Shown here: piece after piece, positions 25,132 to 37,094 of the stretch
How the letters are laid out: every line of letters begins with the position of its first letter
Position numbering within the stretch: position 1 is the first letter of the stretch
DNA from: Erigeron canadensis
Taxonomy: Eukaryota > Streptophyta > Magnoliopsida > Asterales > Asteraceae
Direction of reading: 5' to 3'
DNA: 64,000 bases
Assembly (NCBI RefSeq): GCF_010389155.1
Contig: NC_057763.1
Coordinates: 34,454,645 to 34,518,644, forward strand
Made by a program: the position numbers and the translations under genes
The notes under the pieces: generated by a model
The model's input: the letters and a program-made list of their open reading frames with translations, nothing else
Database searches by the model: none
What the model was told of the DNA's origin: nothing

Positions 25132-27933
25132 GGTGTGTGGTTTAGTTGATGGATGGATGGATGTTTATGTTTGTTTGTAATTTGTAGTTAATTTGGTTTA
25201 GTTTATTGAAGATCTAATGTGGTTGATTTAGATGAGAATGATGATATTATGATTATATGTTTTATCTTTTGTGTTTTATCAATGGAAGAAACCACTTGTT
25301 TCTGTTAATTTTGATTTGTGCTGTTTTTCATAAATATTTGAATGGGTTCTAATTTTGTGTTGTTTCATACTAATATTGACTGTTATGTGACCATGGCATA
25401 TCATATTCGTTAATATTTGAATGGTTCTATTTGTTAGCTTCATATCAATTTGTTTGTTAGATTGCAGTAAAGTGGAATATAAATCGTTAAATAGAATTTC
25501 TGATGATTTGTAATTGATTTGATGATGCCAATCAAGAATTGTGGGTTTGAACAAGGATTGAAGCATGTCATGTAAATGAATTCAAGCATGTAATAAACCA
25601 CAAATATGCTTGATCAATTCCTTGACATGGAGGCAATCTGCAGCAATTCTAAATGCTCAGTCATCAACTGGTAAATTTACCAGCTAAATCTAAATTCCAA
25701 TTAGACTCCATACAGCTGATCACATCAAATCCAATTAAACAGAATAACAGATATCTCCCACTTGAATCACTTTATCTTGAGCATATGCATGCTCACAGTA
25801 ATATTTTTCACTCTAATACATTCGGCAACTTCTCAACTTTCGTTGCTAACTCAACGACTACTACTCAATTGCACGTGCAACTATTAATCTATGTTGGCGG
25901 ATAATTTGCCAATTTGGTATAGGTTGTAATTGTTCCATGTAACATTTATAAAGTTATTCATTTATATATTGGAAAATAGTTGGCAATTTGGCATTGTGGG
26001 AATGAATTTGTGGGATACTGAGTTTCTGACCAATCATCTCCATGAAGTGGAGTCATTAGTATTTGAACTGCTGAACTTGCCATTACGGGTTATGGCTAAT
26101 ATCATCATCAAAATAAAGGAGGGACAGTAACCACTTGTCCTGTTAGCTAAAAACAATTATCAATTTTTATATTGGACAGAGGCCATGATACGAATTTCTG
26201 GAATCGGTAAACAAATATAGAATCTCATGTAACTAACTTGGGATCAGTTCAACAAAACTAGGATATACATTTGCAAATGCAAAGCAAAAACAGCAAGCAT
26301 TCTAATGATGTATAAGGCTAAAAGGAACAAGGCGTGCCTTGTAACGCCAAGTGGGCCCTCTCCTTGTTTAACGCCATCTTTTCTCGTCGGATATCTCACG
26401 CCCTTCACTATTTTTGTCCAAGAACGCCCCTCGGGGCACTGTTCCGGGCGTTCCTGGGGTGTTTTGGGGCGTTCCGAGGGGGGAAAAGTGAAATTGAAGG
26501 CGTGTGAAACGCGTTGCTCCGTTCAGTCTAAACTAATAAACACACCAATATATTAACCACAACAATGTCATCTTATCCTAGTAATGTTGATCACAGTTTT
26601 AGCCAATGACAAATCTTTATTTTGGTTACTAACAACTTTTGGATCAATATAATATTCTAGAGCAACAGAAAGGTGTAACACGAGACTGGTTAAGACAAGG
26701 TGAAATATGACTTTTACAATTACTGATTTCAGAAATTTCAGTTATAAAAGGTAAGGTAGTCGGTAGTCGTAATTATTAAGGAACATACTGGTAGTCTGGT
26801 ACAACAGATATCAAATTAAGCATACAGAAAGACAGAACAAATACGTTCCATATAATCTAGTCTCTACCGTCAATGACATACCTAATGCAATATCCCATTA
26901 AGTCTATAGTCCATCCAAGCATGTGAAATTGTAGGTAAATACACACATGATTTCCATTTTCACTATAACGGATAAAGCAAAAAGCACGATGAGTACAATA
27001 GCAAGTTTTAGGCAGGTAACTAGTCCTGTACTTTTAGATGAGTACCACTGTATAAAAATTATGTATCTCTTAAAGTTCCAGGTAAATGAAGTAGGCAAAA
27101 CCTATCTAAATAGTAACTTAGAAGAGAAAGACTTGGTAGATATCCTAAACTTTAGAAGTTCTCTCACAAAAGATTGCATAGTGATGTCTAAAAATTCTAA
27201 GGTTATAACATTTTCTATAGTTGTAGAAGGTTCTGCACTCGACTCCTGTGACCTGAAAACCTTGATGGAACCTGAAGTTTACACTATATTAACCTTAGTA
27301 ATTGAGTTACAAACATGCATGTGCAAGGTAATGGACACATCTTGCCTTAAACGGCATAGCCGCATAGGCCTTTTAAGCTGAAAATGGGGGCAAGAATTAG
27401 GTTCTGAAACCAAAAAAGAGAGACACCACCTAGAGCCAAAGTTAATAAAAGAAGAAAGTTTGCTATGAAAGCCGATATGATGAAGAAAATAGTATGTAGA
27501 CTTCTGAGTTGAAATGATAAAGCTGGAAGGATTGTTCCATTTTAATGAGTACAGCCTTTAGGTTGTAGTCTATTTCATTTGATATCGATTTCAAAATAGA
27601 TAAATAAAAAAGAGAAAAAGATGGGTCAAGAACCGAATGCTTCATCCTCAAATTACATTAATTTTGTTTAATTAGAGGGTCATGTTCATTTCAAGATTTT
27701 GAGACCCAACATTGTTTGACATCTAGGCATGAAAGGTAAATAAAAGATACACATAAAGCTATTTTCTGTAATGATTTGACTGATGGTTACTGTAACAAGT
27801 ACATAAGCATCTCATGTCCTCACCCAATGATTGTGGCTGAAGTATTAGAAGCTCTGCATTAATCCTTCGTTCTCATTTTTCAACTTGGCACACATTTTCC
27901 GCAAATATATTCAGCAATTGCGAGAAAATGGTT
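25132..27933. other. Intergenic between H2A.W and the RRM gene 3' end
   Basis: It contains the H2A.W 3' UTR and one MITE (26316-26528), listed separately. A 144-codon frame at 26947-27381 has no recognisable domain and no supporting context. A degenerate segment around 27310-27500 resembles 30270-30470 in the neighbouring intron (shared cataggccttttaagctgaa), an old dispersed duplication. Confidence 0.5.
26316..26528. mobile_element. Tourist-like (PIF/Harbinger) MITE, 213 bp, TAA duplication
   Basis: The left end is GGCTAAAAGGAACAAGGCGT and the right end in reverse is GACTGAACGGAGCAACGCGT. It is flanked by taa at 26313-26315 and 26529-26531. The GC-rich interior (gccccgggcgttcc-like blocks) differs strongly from the surrounding DNA. 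It shares its terminal repeat with the element at 34275-34736. Confidence 0.78.
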
Positions 27934-30900
27934 CTATTTAAGATTGGCTTCGTCTTCTCCAGTTGTTTTAGTCTTCGCAACTTCCACAAAGATCAACCTA
28001 CCATCAACAATCTGTGCAAACTTGATAAGTTTAGGCAAAAAATTCATTATCATTCATAACAGCCCTGTAATTCAATTACTTTGGATGATTCTGCGGGTCT
28101 TCATAGACCACTTAACAGAAATGTGTAGCTAATGTAAGAAAGCAGTGGATTAATTAAAGATATTGCCAGAATAAAAAAAAATTACTACTGAAAGTACTAT
28201 TAGGTTGAACCTTGTAACATAATACAAGAAAGCAAGATAAGTTTCAGTTTTGTTGTTGTCAAGTTACTTGAAGAAGAGCCAGCCTGCCATTCATATTATA
28301 AATGTTCGATGTAGGATTATCAAGCAGTGAAAGTGTTATAAACATGAAAGTCCTTTCTCTTATACGTAGTATATATTTAAGTCAAATTCATCAAGTAAAT
28401 ACTACTGATTCTACTACTTTGTGAAGTACATGATATCATGTAAAAAGTATATGGGGTCTATCCTTTATACAAATTTCATGAATCAAATCTCATCAACTTG
28501 AATACATATGCTAATATAGGATACAAAAGGCAAGCAATGTTATCTTGTCCTACCACATTACCGTTCCTAATACACAGAAAAGTTTACACTCATAAGTTTG
28601 GTTAGCCATGCGAGGCTTATTTAGGCAACAAAATGAATAAAATCCAAAACCAAGATATCAGATTACTCAATATAGAATGATGTAACATAACCCAGTGGCC
28701 TTACTAGGCTGATATAGACAACACTCTATCATTAACTAGATTCTGGTCATTTGCTACCTGGAGTTTGAATACAACCACATCTATTCATAATTTAATTCCA
28801 ACAGTTTGAATCGTGAACAGTATGGGAGTTGCAACTAATGGAGAATGCACTGGAAAATAAAAATAAAACCAAGCATACAGAGCAAATTAGTTCCATCTGA
28901 TATATCGTTTTAAGGTTGATGGTATTCTATACAATATATCCAATTAAGTTTTTTTTGTCAAGGAAGCACATCATGCAGATCAATTCAAGTAAAATTGAAA
29001 TGTAAGAAGATAAACTATTCATATAGTTCTTATTTAGCTTTAAAGTTTAAACGGACAATGTAATCCCCATGACAGTGCAGGTTAGTCATTTCGGATATTC
29101 AGATGAGTAACATAAGATAAGTAGTGTGAATCAACAAAAAGGTGAATGTTGAACGAAAATAGAAGTATAACCAACAATCGAGAATGTCAAGAAAGGGATA
29201 TTAGAAAGTGATTACAAAAGACAGAAAAGAAATGAGAGAAGTTACTGCCGGTTAGATCACTCTGTATGGAATGTGTATGCGCTCATGAGGTGGTAAACAT
29301 GTGAATGATGGTGGTGTAATGCCACCCCTCCCATAGTCCCATCTTATGATGTCAAGCCATGGCGGGGTATGGGAGTTGGGTTATGGAAGTTTGAGAATAT
29401 GAAGGTGGGGCCAATTGTTATTTTATTGCAAGTTGAGTAATAACGGTGAGATATGTGATCCCAATGCTTGGTGTGATGGATATGTGACCATTAGGGCAAA
29501 AAATTAAAGCGTTGAGTGGGGTGTGTGATGATGATATGGCGGTCCGACGAACTCCTCCATACCAAATGCTCCAATGAAAACCAAGGGGTGTTTTAAAAAT
29601 TTCCTGCTTAAACAGATCACCTTAATAAATATAGCCAGATGCAGAAAATCAGATTACTGAAAACAACTTATTCTACCGCAGCTTATTTTACCGTAAACAG
29701 ATAAGCTAATAACCACTTCTCTTCAGCCAAAATACTCAAAATTGCTTATCTGAGTTTTAAAATGAACAAGGTGTTTAAATAAGTAACCTCAAACATCCCC
29801 TAAGGTCTTTGATCAAAATCACCAAGTGATGTGTATCAATGGAGATCTCTTAAGACTTTTTGTGTAAAGGGGAGGGTTTACAAATAAAGTAGATGGCAAC
29901 AATAAATTGTCCTTTCCTTTCAAAAGTTTTCCCAATCAAGTCAGTAGAGTTTTTGGAAACATATATATGCCTTGGACTTTACATTATTTTTTTACCGAAG
30001 TCTACCAAAATTGTATGGGTATGTAAGGGGCGAAATCCATTAAAGGCTTTATCACTGGGCTGGGCTCACCAGCTCAAAAAAATATAAGTGTAAGTAGAAG
30101 CTGAACAATGGTAAGACCCCAGAATGACATCTAGGACCCTGACCTAAAACTTAATTCATGTCATTCCTGTGACAGGGTGAATAAAAATGAGCTTCTGCAA
30201 GTGGTCACAGAATTAAATGCGAGTTAATACAATCATGACTAATGAGTCTTTGTCGTTGTATTATGAGCTTGCATGTGTTACATGTGCAAGAAGAGAACAC
30301 CATTAAGAGCATAGGCCTTTTAAGCTGAAAACGGGTACCAGACATAAGTGGGTTTTTAGACCAAAGAGGGATACAACTTTAAAGCCAAATATAGTAACAG
30401 AGGGAAGTATGCCATGTAAGCTGAAACACCGTAAAAAAATTGGACTTTCTGAATTCTGAGCCTAAAAAGATAATGACTGAAGAATGATTTTGATTGTATA
30501 GCATGATTCACATTGAAACATGATAAATGACCCTTTGTTTCAATTTACTAAAGTGAATGTACTTTCAAATTCTATCGTTTGGCTATCTACTCGCATAATT
30601 CTACCCGTGTCACTATTACTATACATTACTCAGTGTTCAACAGATATGCAAAACATATAGGCTATAACATGGCAATTTGAAAACCTTAGTAAAGTTTACT
30701 ACAAAACATACTGCAGATAGGAAAACTAATCAAAAAAATGTCAAGAAATCTCAGTAACATATGTGAATAGCACTAAATTTGACTTTTAACTTAGAAAATA
30801 AAAGGCAGATTGCTTAATACAACTTGCTGGAGAGATACCCAACTCATCAAGATCTATTTATACTGGCAAAACAATAGGTCCCTACATGATATGAATATAA

Positions 30901-31996
30901 TATGTTCAATGATGAAGCGTAATTCACTAATCTATAATGAAACTTCTTCAAATTTCAAATTCTGACTGTTAATTCGTTTTAAAAATAAATTTCCCAAAAA
31001 CCCTGGAAATTGATCTGGAGCAATTTTTAACTCCTATGTTTGAGCTTGGCTCACAAAAATATCTGATCATTTTCCTTATTTAACTCATCATGATCATAAT
31101 GGATCTTCCCCTTAGGAGCTCAAACGTACTTGACTAAACAAGATCTTTTAACACCATTTTATGTTAAACAACTTTCTAGATTATAAGATCAAGACATGTA
31201 ACGATTAAGCATTATTTGGTAAAAACTGTGGAACAACTTTCATATCCATTTTACATTTGAATCATCAAGTTTGACCTAAAAGAGAAGGAATTTAGGATAT
31301 TCACATAAAACATGTGATCATCGTATACAACAAGGATGGGCATTTGGGGTATCATAGCAATTATCGAACAAACACCAATAAGGTGGCGTAGGCCCTAGTG
31401 GTCAGTGGTATGAAGTCTTTACAAGAGGTCTCAGGTACAAACCTCAAACGTGTTGCCGTCTTGGAGGTAACCATGGACATAACTAATCTTCTTTTATACA
31501 ATAACAATTTCAAGTGTTGCATACACCCAAATATATCGATATATATATTACTAAGAGGAAAAGAAAAAAATATATATAATAATACCTTGCCATTGATGGC
31601 TTTCACTGCATTATGAGCATCAATATGTGATTCAAATGTAACAAAACCAAACCCTTTAGGCCTTTGAGTTCTTGGATCAATAACAAGTCTAGCTGCAACG
31701 TTTATATACATAAAAAACTTGAAAATTAGGGTTACAGGGGGGGGGGGGGGATAAGAGAATAATTTTTTTAGATTTATATATACCTTCAGTGATTGGGCCA
31801 AAAGGTGAAAAAAGCCTCTGTAAATCTTTTTGTGTGGTGTAAAATGATAATCCTATTTATATATAACAATAATAATGATATTAATATTTGATTATCATTA
31901 GTTAATAATACGGCGGAAACTGGGGTTCTAGGAAACGGGAAAGAGGGAAAAAGATGACTTACTGCTGACGAATAGCTGCAGTCTGTTTGCCGCCAT
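27934..31996 (-). CDS. Small single-RRM RNA-binding protein, four exons
   Basis: Minus-strand model: 31996-31963, 31852-31784, 31692-31586, 28011-27934; all GT-AG with consistent phases, giving 95 residues. The protein is essentially one RRM. RNP2 is LQLFVSRLSFYTT, then QKDLQRLFSPFGPITEARLV, RNP1 is KGFGFVTFESHIDAHNAVKA, and the last strand is NGKIVDGRLIFVEVAKTK with a short acidic tail DEANLK. RRMs of this size in plants bind single-stranded RNA, and many such small proteins go to organelles. No convincing transit peptide is visible here (MAANR start). Intron 3 is 3.57 kb and holds transposon relics; without the last exon the RRM would lack its fourth strand. The gene's exact family name was not identified. 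Confidence 0.88.
29585..29800. mobile_element. MITE-like element with GGGGTGTTT ends
   Basis: The left end is GGGGTGTTTTAAAAA and the right end in reverse is GGGGATGTTTGAGGTTACTT, 216 bases apart. Flanking caa and taa could be a mutated 3-base duplication. The inner cagataagc/gcttatctg blocks are inverted. Confidence 0.5.
31385..31490 (+). mobile_element. SINE fragment (tRNA-derived head)
   Basis: ccctagtggtcagtggt (A-box region) followed by aggtctcaggtacaaacctc (B-box region) matches the head of the SINE at 36861-37094. It is truncated, without an A-rich tail, close to exon 3 of the RRM gene. Confidence 0.5.
31737..31750. repeat. Poly-G run
   Basis: Fourteen G in intron 2 of the RRM gene (C on the coding strand); length may be an assembly uncertainty. 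Confidence 0.8.
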
Positions 31997-32136
31997 TTTT
32001 GAGCCTAAAACCTACGTACCGTACCTGCTGCCTGCCTTGCTAAATTTATTCTGCTATATTCCGTCTTAATAGTACTGTAGTAGATATTTGAAGGCACGGT
32101 TATTGCTAGTCAGTTGACTCTCAAAGGAGTTGCAAA

Positions 32137-32434
32137 TCTATACTTCTTATTTAAAAACTATCGGTTGAAAATTTACACAATTTGAGACATACAATTTTAT
32201 TTTATTTTGCCCTTAGTTATCTCCTTACTCCAATAATCTGAATCTCTCATCTTCCAATAAAAATTATCCATTAATGATATATTATATTATTAGTTCTTAC
32301 TTTTTAAAAATATCTCAATTAACTTTTTATATCAATTATTTACACCACTTGACGTCGCCTTTAACACCAAAAATTGTCCCCCACCACACCGTCGCCTCCC
32401 TGAACACCGTCACATAGCGCGGGTGTCGTGCTAG
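32137..32434 (+). mobile_element. Non-autonomous Helitron, 298 bp
   Basis: It begins TCTATACTTCTTATTTAAAA just after an A and ends gcgcgggtgtcgtgCTAG just before a T. These are the Helitron rules (5' TC, 3' CTRR, insertion between A and T). The body is AT- and pyrimidine-rich, then a GC-rich 3' box (cgtcgcc, accgtc) with ACACC...GGTGT able to pair close to the end. There is no coding capacity. Confidence 0.72.
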
Positions 32435-33491
32435 TAATTTTAAATTGAGTTGGAATTATAAGTGTATATTTTGTTGGATGGTCATACATGAAATAATATT
32501 ATAAATAATACATATGTCCGCACGATGAGGTTTTAGGGCGGCGATGGTGATGTAGGCGCATCGGCGGTATGATCATTAATGTAATCTAATTAATGTTTTG
32601 ATGTTTAGATTTAGTATTAAGAGAAAAAAAAAAAAACAGCCCAAAAACGCTCTATTAATAGTTTTTGAAGATCTCCAAAAATTGACATATTTAAGGAAAA
32701 TTAAGAAAAAAAAGCTCCAGCTTCTTGTGAAGGATTTGTGTTACTAGCATGCGTTTTTGGAACTGATAAAAGGACCTTAGCAGATCACATCAAACGCGGA
32801 GATGGCTTAATGTTTGGCCGTGCGATGGTTAAAACATTTTAAATGACAAAATCATATTTTAGTTACTTAATTATAAACAAAAAAAAAAGGTAATCAACAT
32901 TCTAATAATACTTGAGCTTAACCTAAAATTCACATCCAACGAAATCCAAACTTGAGGTTATCTCGATAAGTTGAACTTTAAGAATCCAAAACTTTACCAA
33001 TATGCATAAAACCATCAAGATACTCGCACGGTCACACTGATACAAAACTTATTTCTTTATTGTTGATTGATTGAGATTGATGAAATTTGCACCAAAAAGG
33101 ACTGACTTTCTACACAAACAAAGCAATGCTCATTTCTAAAAATTTTACAAGATGAGAGCCAAAACTATATTATTCACCAAGTATCTCCTCAGAAAAATAA
33201 GCATCATTTTCTTCTTTAGCACCACATTCCAATTCCAAAATATGTGCCAGAATCACATTCCACAATATTATTTCTAAATAAAAAAACAAATTAAAAATAA
33301 CATCCATATTCATATATATTTTCATAATAATAAAAGTGAAGGAAGCAACAGAAACCCAGATCCATCACGTCAACATACTAACCCTCCTCCTAATAACAAT
33401 TAAAAGCTACCAATTAACATAATAATCCTAACACCCACAAACACATATATGATATAACATATAATCAACAACCAAACACAATTAAACAAAT

Positions 33492-33920
33492 CTAAGAGCT
33501 AGTAAACTTGGTAACCGCCTTAGTCCCTTCGCTGACAGCATGCTTAGCCAATTCACCAGGAAGCACAAGCCTGACCGCAGTCTGGATCTCACGTGACGTA
33601 ATCGTCGGTTTCTTATTATACCTAGCCAATCTAGAACTTTCCTGAGCCAATTTCTCAAAAATATCATTAATAAAACTGTTCATTATCCCCATAGCTTTGC
33701 TTGAAATTCCAATATCTGGATGCACCTGTTTCAACACCTTGAATATGTATATCTTGTACGTCTCCACGCTCTTCTTGCTTCTCTTTTTCTTCTTGTCTGC
33801 CGCAGCCGCACCTCCGGCTTCCTTCGGGAGCTTCTTTCCGGCCTTTGGTTTCTTCTCCGCCGGTGCCTTTTCGGCGGCCGGAGTTTTCTCGGCTGGCTTC
33901 TTCTCTGCTTTTGGTGCCAT
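33492..33920 (-). CDS. Histone H2B, intronless
   Basis: A single exon of 142 residues on the minus strand. The lysine/alanine/proline-rich N-terminal tail ([18 protein letters not shown]...) leads to [20 protein letters not shown], then [20 protein letters not shown] and the fold's remaining helices, ending [12 protein letters not shown]. The C-terminal lysine in AVTKF is the conserved monoubiquitination site. H2B pairs with H2A in the nucleosome. Lack of introns and the tail length are normal for plant H2B. A TATA box and a Hex/octamer element lie upstream. Confidence 0.97.
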   Translation of the reverse strand: MAPKAEKKPAEKTPAAEKAPAEKKPKAGKKLPKEAGGAAAADKKKKRSKKSVETYKIYIFKVLKQVHPDIGISSKAMGIMNSFINDIFEKLAQESSRLARYNKKPTITSREIQTAVRLVLPGELAKHAVSEGTKAVTKFTSS

Positions 33921-34026
33921 TGAATTGATAAGGATTTGAATGAATTTGAGAGATTGAGATTTCTAGGGTTTGGAAATTGGGGGAAATTTTGGTTTGTTTG
34001 AATGAGAGTTTGTTTCGGGGAAGTTG

Positions 34027-34034
34027 TTTATATA
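34027..34034 (-). promoter_or_regulatory. TATA box of H2B
   Basis: TATATAAA on the minus strand, about 107 bases before the ATG. Confidence 0.75.
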
Positions 34035-34074
34035 GGAGAGGTGGTTGGGGTTTCATTGGTTGGTTTTGGCGTCA

Positions 34075-34092
34075 AGCGGATCGTTGACGTGG
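34075..34092 (-). promoter_or_regulatory. Type I (Hex + reversed octamer) histone promoter element
   Basis: The minus strand reads CCACGTCAACGATCCGCT. It differs from the plant histone type I element CCACGTCANCGATCCGCG only at the last base. The Hex half (ACGTCA) binds bZIP factors and the reversed octamer half drives S-phase expression. It sits about 40 bases upstream of the TATA box; a CCAAT box (34055-34059, minus strand) lies between them. Confidence 0.85.
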
Positions 34093-34274
34093 CGGCTGGT
34101 GTGTTCGTTGGATAGGAATGGAAAATGAGGGAAAGTAATGAACGATTGTGATTTGATTTGATTATTTTGTTTTCGGGGTCATGAGGTTCAAGCAGGTTTT
34201 TCCTTAATACTGTAACATTTTTCTGAAAAAATATCTCATTCCAACACTAATACTATTTAAAATTTTAAGTATAA

Positions 34275-34736
34275 GGCTCAACGGAGCAAAGCTTTTCTTT
34301 TCCACTTTTCAGCTCCGAAACGTCTTGAAAAGCTATGGTACGCCATGAATATTGGCCCAAAGGGCGTTATTGGTAAAAACTTATGGGATGACGTGAAATT
34401 TGGGACGGAGCAAAATAGGCGTGCCTTACCCACAGGTAGGACCCACAAATTGACAACTTAATTCAAGAGACACGCGTTGAATAGAGAATCACTGCAACAA
34501 GCTTTTAGTTCACGTGATGACATATTTATTGTCCACTAGGGATATGACAACACAACAATTAAAGTTTTTTTAATTAAAAATATAGAATTATATAAATTGT
34601 GGGTCCCTTGAGGGGTTTTAACATAGGAAGCTTTGCTCCTACAAAAATTATGGAACGCCCTCTAATGACTAGGCTGTCACGTGTCGCGAGACGCCCTTAG
34701 GAGGGGCTTCAAAGGAAAGTCTTGCTCCGGATAGTC
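34275..34736. mobile_element. Tourist-like (PIF/Harbinger) MITE, 462 bp, TAA duplication
   Basis: The left end is GGCTCAACGGAGCAAAGC and the right end in reverse is GACTATCCGGAGCAAGAC. It is flanked by taa at 34272-34274 and 34737-34739. An internal gaagctttgctcct near 34628 repeats the terminal motif. No transposase. It lies upstream of the H2B promoter and shares ends with the element at 26316-26528. Confidence 0.78.
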
Positions 34737-35631
34737 TAACTTTTACACTTCAAAATTTCATTGCGGTGTTTGGTAGAAATAAATCATTAAGAATAAAAAT
34801 ATAATAAAAACATGAAAATAATGAGCAACACAATATATTACTAGTTAATCAACCAGGATTCAATCCGGTTAGTTGCAAATATTTCGTTATATATACAAAA
34901 TCAAAATTGTAATAGGAGACAAACCTTGATCTAAACAATACCAAACATTGAAATTCAATAATATTAATAAGACTCAAGCTTCAAAGTATAATAATATTAA
35001 CAACATCATCGATAGATAAAAATAATATAACCTACAACCTTAAAAAAAAATACAATTTACATATCCATAACCATAAACTCAAAACACCAAATGAGCTAAA
35101 CCTACGTACTTATGTATTTTAACTCCAAAATAAACTTTTACTTTGAGATAAATATAAAATATATCATTAATTTGAATTTATAAATATTTCATCAAGACTT
35201 AAATGAAAATTTTGAAATATGATAGACAAAGAAAAAATATGTTAATTTAAAATAAATGTATTTTTGTAATATGATATCATCTTTAATTATATAAAATGTA
35301 GAAAAAAATTATAACATGACACATCACATTTTTTCGTCTAGAAACAATATTTCTTTATTGATAATAGGGATGTTTCTAGATTAAACCCACCTCATAGACG
35401 GTATCATAAATAATTACAAAATTCTTACTTGTCGTTCCTTATGTAATTCTATAGTAACAACAATAATTAAAAAAAATGTTGACTACAACCTCTAGAGGTA
35501 TCATTAGCGTGTATAAGAAAATTGTATCTTCATATCAAAAACTCATTATGAATTTTATGATAAAGATACAATTGTTTTATATACGTTAATTGTCACCAGC
35601 AATACCTTAACTGATTTATACACGTTAATTA

Positions 35632-35982
35632 TCTATATATTTTTTTTACTATTATATAAAAGTTATCCCTTTATGTTAAAAAGTTAGAAAATGTAACAAT
35701 TGGATTTGACCATTTTACATCTAATGAGCCTTTTTTTTGGGAGTGGGTTATAAAAATTACCAATTTACCTTCAATCAAGTAATTTACGCCATAAACTTTT
35801 TATTTTATCAATTTATAACATAAAACCTTATCTTTTAAAATATTCACATCCCCGCTTTTACATTAATTACATTTAAATCAACCTACACTACTCAATGCCA
35901 ACGCCACCACCAGTTGTCGTCGGCATCACCATCAGACCGCTGTCGCCAACACCACCGTTGTATTACGCGAGTATAGTGCTAG
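35632..35982 (+). mobile_element. Non-autonomous Helitron, 351 bp
   Basis: It begins TCTATATATTTTT after an A and ends acgcgagtatagtgCTAG before a T. It has the same AT-rich body and GC-rich 3' box (ccaccaccag, gtcgtcgg, cgctgtcgcc) as the copy at 32137-32434, in the same orientation. Confidence 0.72.
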
Positions 35983-36036
35983 TAATATATAAATGTGATC
36001 AAGAAAAACAAATTTTCCATTTTAAGCTATATATAT

Positions 36037-36524
36037 ATATAGTGAAAAGTTATTTTGAGAACCTTTTTTTTGCGAGAACCTTTGAGAACTTTTCAAATCA
36101 AGCCCAACCAATTATTATTCTTTACATGAAAATTATTTTTTGATTATTTTCTGAATAAATTATGTGTAATTTTGAAGTTTATAATTGTGTGAAGGCATAG
36201 ATTATCATCTGTTATACAATTATGTAGACGTTTGGATTCTTGATCACATGTGCACGAATATTGCTATGATCACATGTGACTTTACATGTAATCATAGCAA
36301 TATTCGTGCACATGTGATCAAGAATCCAAATCTCCACATAATTGTATAACGGATGATAATCTATGCTCCACACAATTATAAACTTTAAAATTACACATAA
36401 GTTATTCATAAAACAATAAAAAAACAATTTTCATGGAAAGAACAATCATCGGTTGTGCTTGATTTAAAAGGTTCTCAAAGGTTAACGCAAGAAAAAGGTT
36501 ATCAAAATAACTTTACCCTATATA
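36037..36524. mobile_element. Foldback transposon: near-perfect 488 bp inverted repeat
   Basis: The two arms of about 240 bases meet at a six-base loop (gacttt, 36278-36283), with ACATGT on both sides. Matching pairs include gatcacatgtgcacgaatat with its complement, tggattcttgatcacatg, cttttcaaatcaagc, and the outer agttattttgagaacctttt. Both ends run into TA repeats, so the target duplication may be TA. A transcript across it would form one long hairpin. The 71-codon frame inside it is incidental. Confidence 0.9.
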
Positions 36525-36616
36525 TATATATATATTGTAAATTAAAAGCTAAATATATTTAATCATCATTCCTTAATACAAATTTTAAAAATAACCATGC
36601 AAAGTATATATTATAT

Positions 36617-36766
36617 AGGGTTTTTTAAATGCATTTTTTAGGCATGCAGTAACTGGATTAAATAGTTGTACATTTAGCATAAAATTCAATGTGGACTTTT
36701 GATATAAAAAATACAAATTTTTTTATCCATGTTAAACACAGCCCTAGTGGCTACGTTTAGCATTTT
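36617..36766. mobile_element. Degenerate MITE copy (aaacacagcccta family)
   Basis: acatttagcataaaattcaa, tgtggacttttgatat and gttaaacacagccctagtgg match the MITE at 45287-45430 in the same orientation. It is diverged and partly deleted. Confidence 0.5.
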
Positions 36767-36792
36767 TCATATATATATATATATATATATAT
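36767..36792. repeat. (AT)n microsatellite
   Basis: About thirteen AT units. Confidence 0.9.
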
Positions 36793-36860
36793 TCTGGAAA
36801 TTATCACTTACATTGCTAAAACAAAACTAGTAAATGTTATGTAATCATAACCGATATATG

Positions 36861-37094
36861 GGTTAAACCCTAGTGGTCAGTGGTGTTTCACTAAACCTGC
36901 TATGCGGGGCCCGAGGGAGTTTACTCTAAGGTCTCGAGTTCGAGCCTTGGTAGGTTGTCCTCGACAGTATTTTCCAATAAAGAAGGTGGTATAGTGAGAA
37001 AGGCTATTTAAGATCCGCTTAATACGAGACCCTTTCGTTGTGTGATTAGTACACATCATACACATCTGAGGTAAAATTCACTTATTAAAAAAAA
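36861..37094 (+). mobile_element. SINE (tRNA-derived) with A-tail
   Basis: The head has ccctagtggtcagtgg (A box) and aggtctcgagttcgagcc (B box), the internal Pol III promoter of tRNA-derived SINEs. A unique body follows, ending in an eight-A tail at 37087-37094. The flanking duplication is not clear. A truncated relative lies at 31385-31490. Confidence 0.72.

Larger units (their letters stand above)
28012..31585. other. Long intron 3 of the RRM gene
   Basis: 3.57 kb of AT-rich DNA without coding exons. It contains a MITE-like segment (29585-29800), a SINE-like fragment (31385-31490) and a degenerate repeat shared with 27310-27500. A patch at 29300-29580 is GC-richer and shows matching ggtggtgtaatgcca / tggcggt blocks that suggest another decayed transposon. 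Confidence 0.6.

Noticed and set aside
26947..27381. 144-codon open frame on the plus strand
   Set aside because: No recognisable domain, composition like non-coding DNA, no promoter or splice context, and it overlaps a degenerate dispersed repeat.
31361..31801. 146-codon minus-strand frame as a complete gene
   Set aside because: Only residues from ARLVIDPRTQ to AINGK are coding; the rest reads through introns 2 and 3 of the RRM gene.
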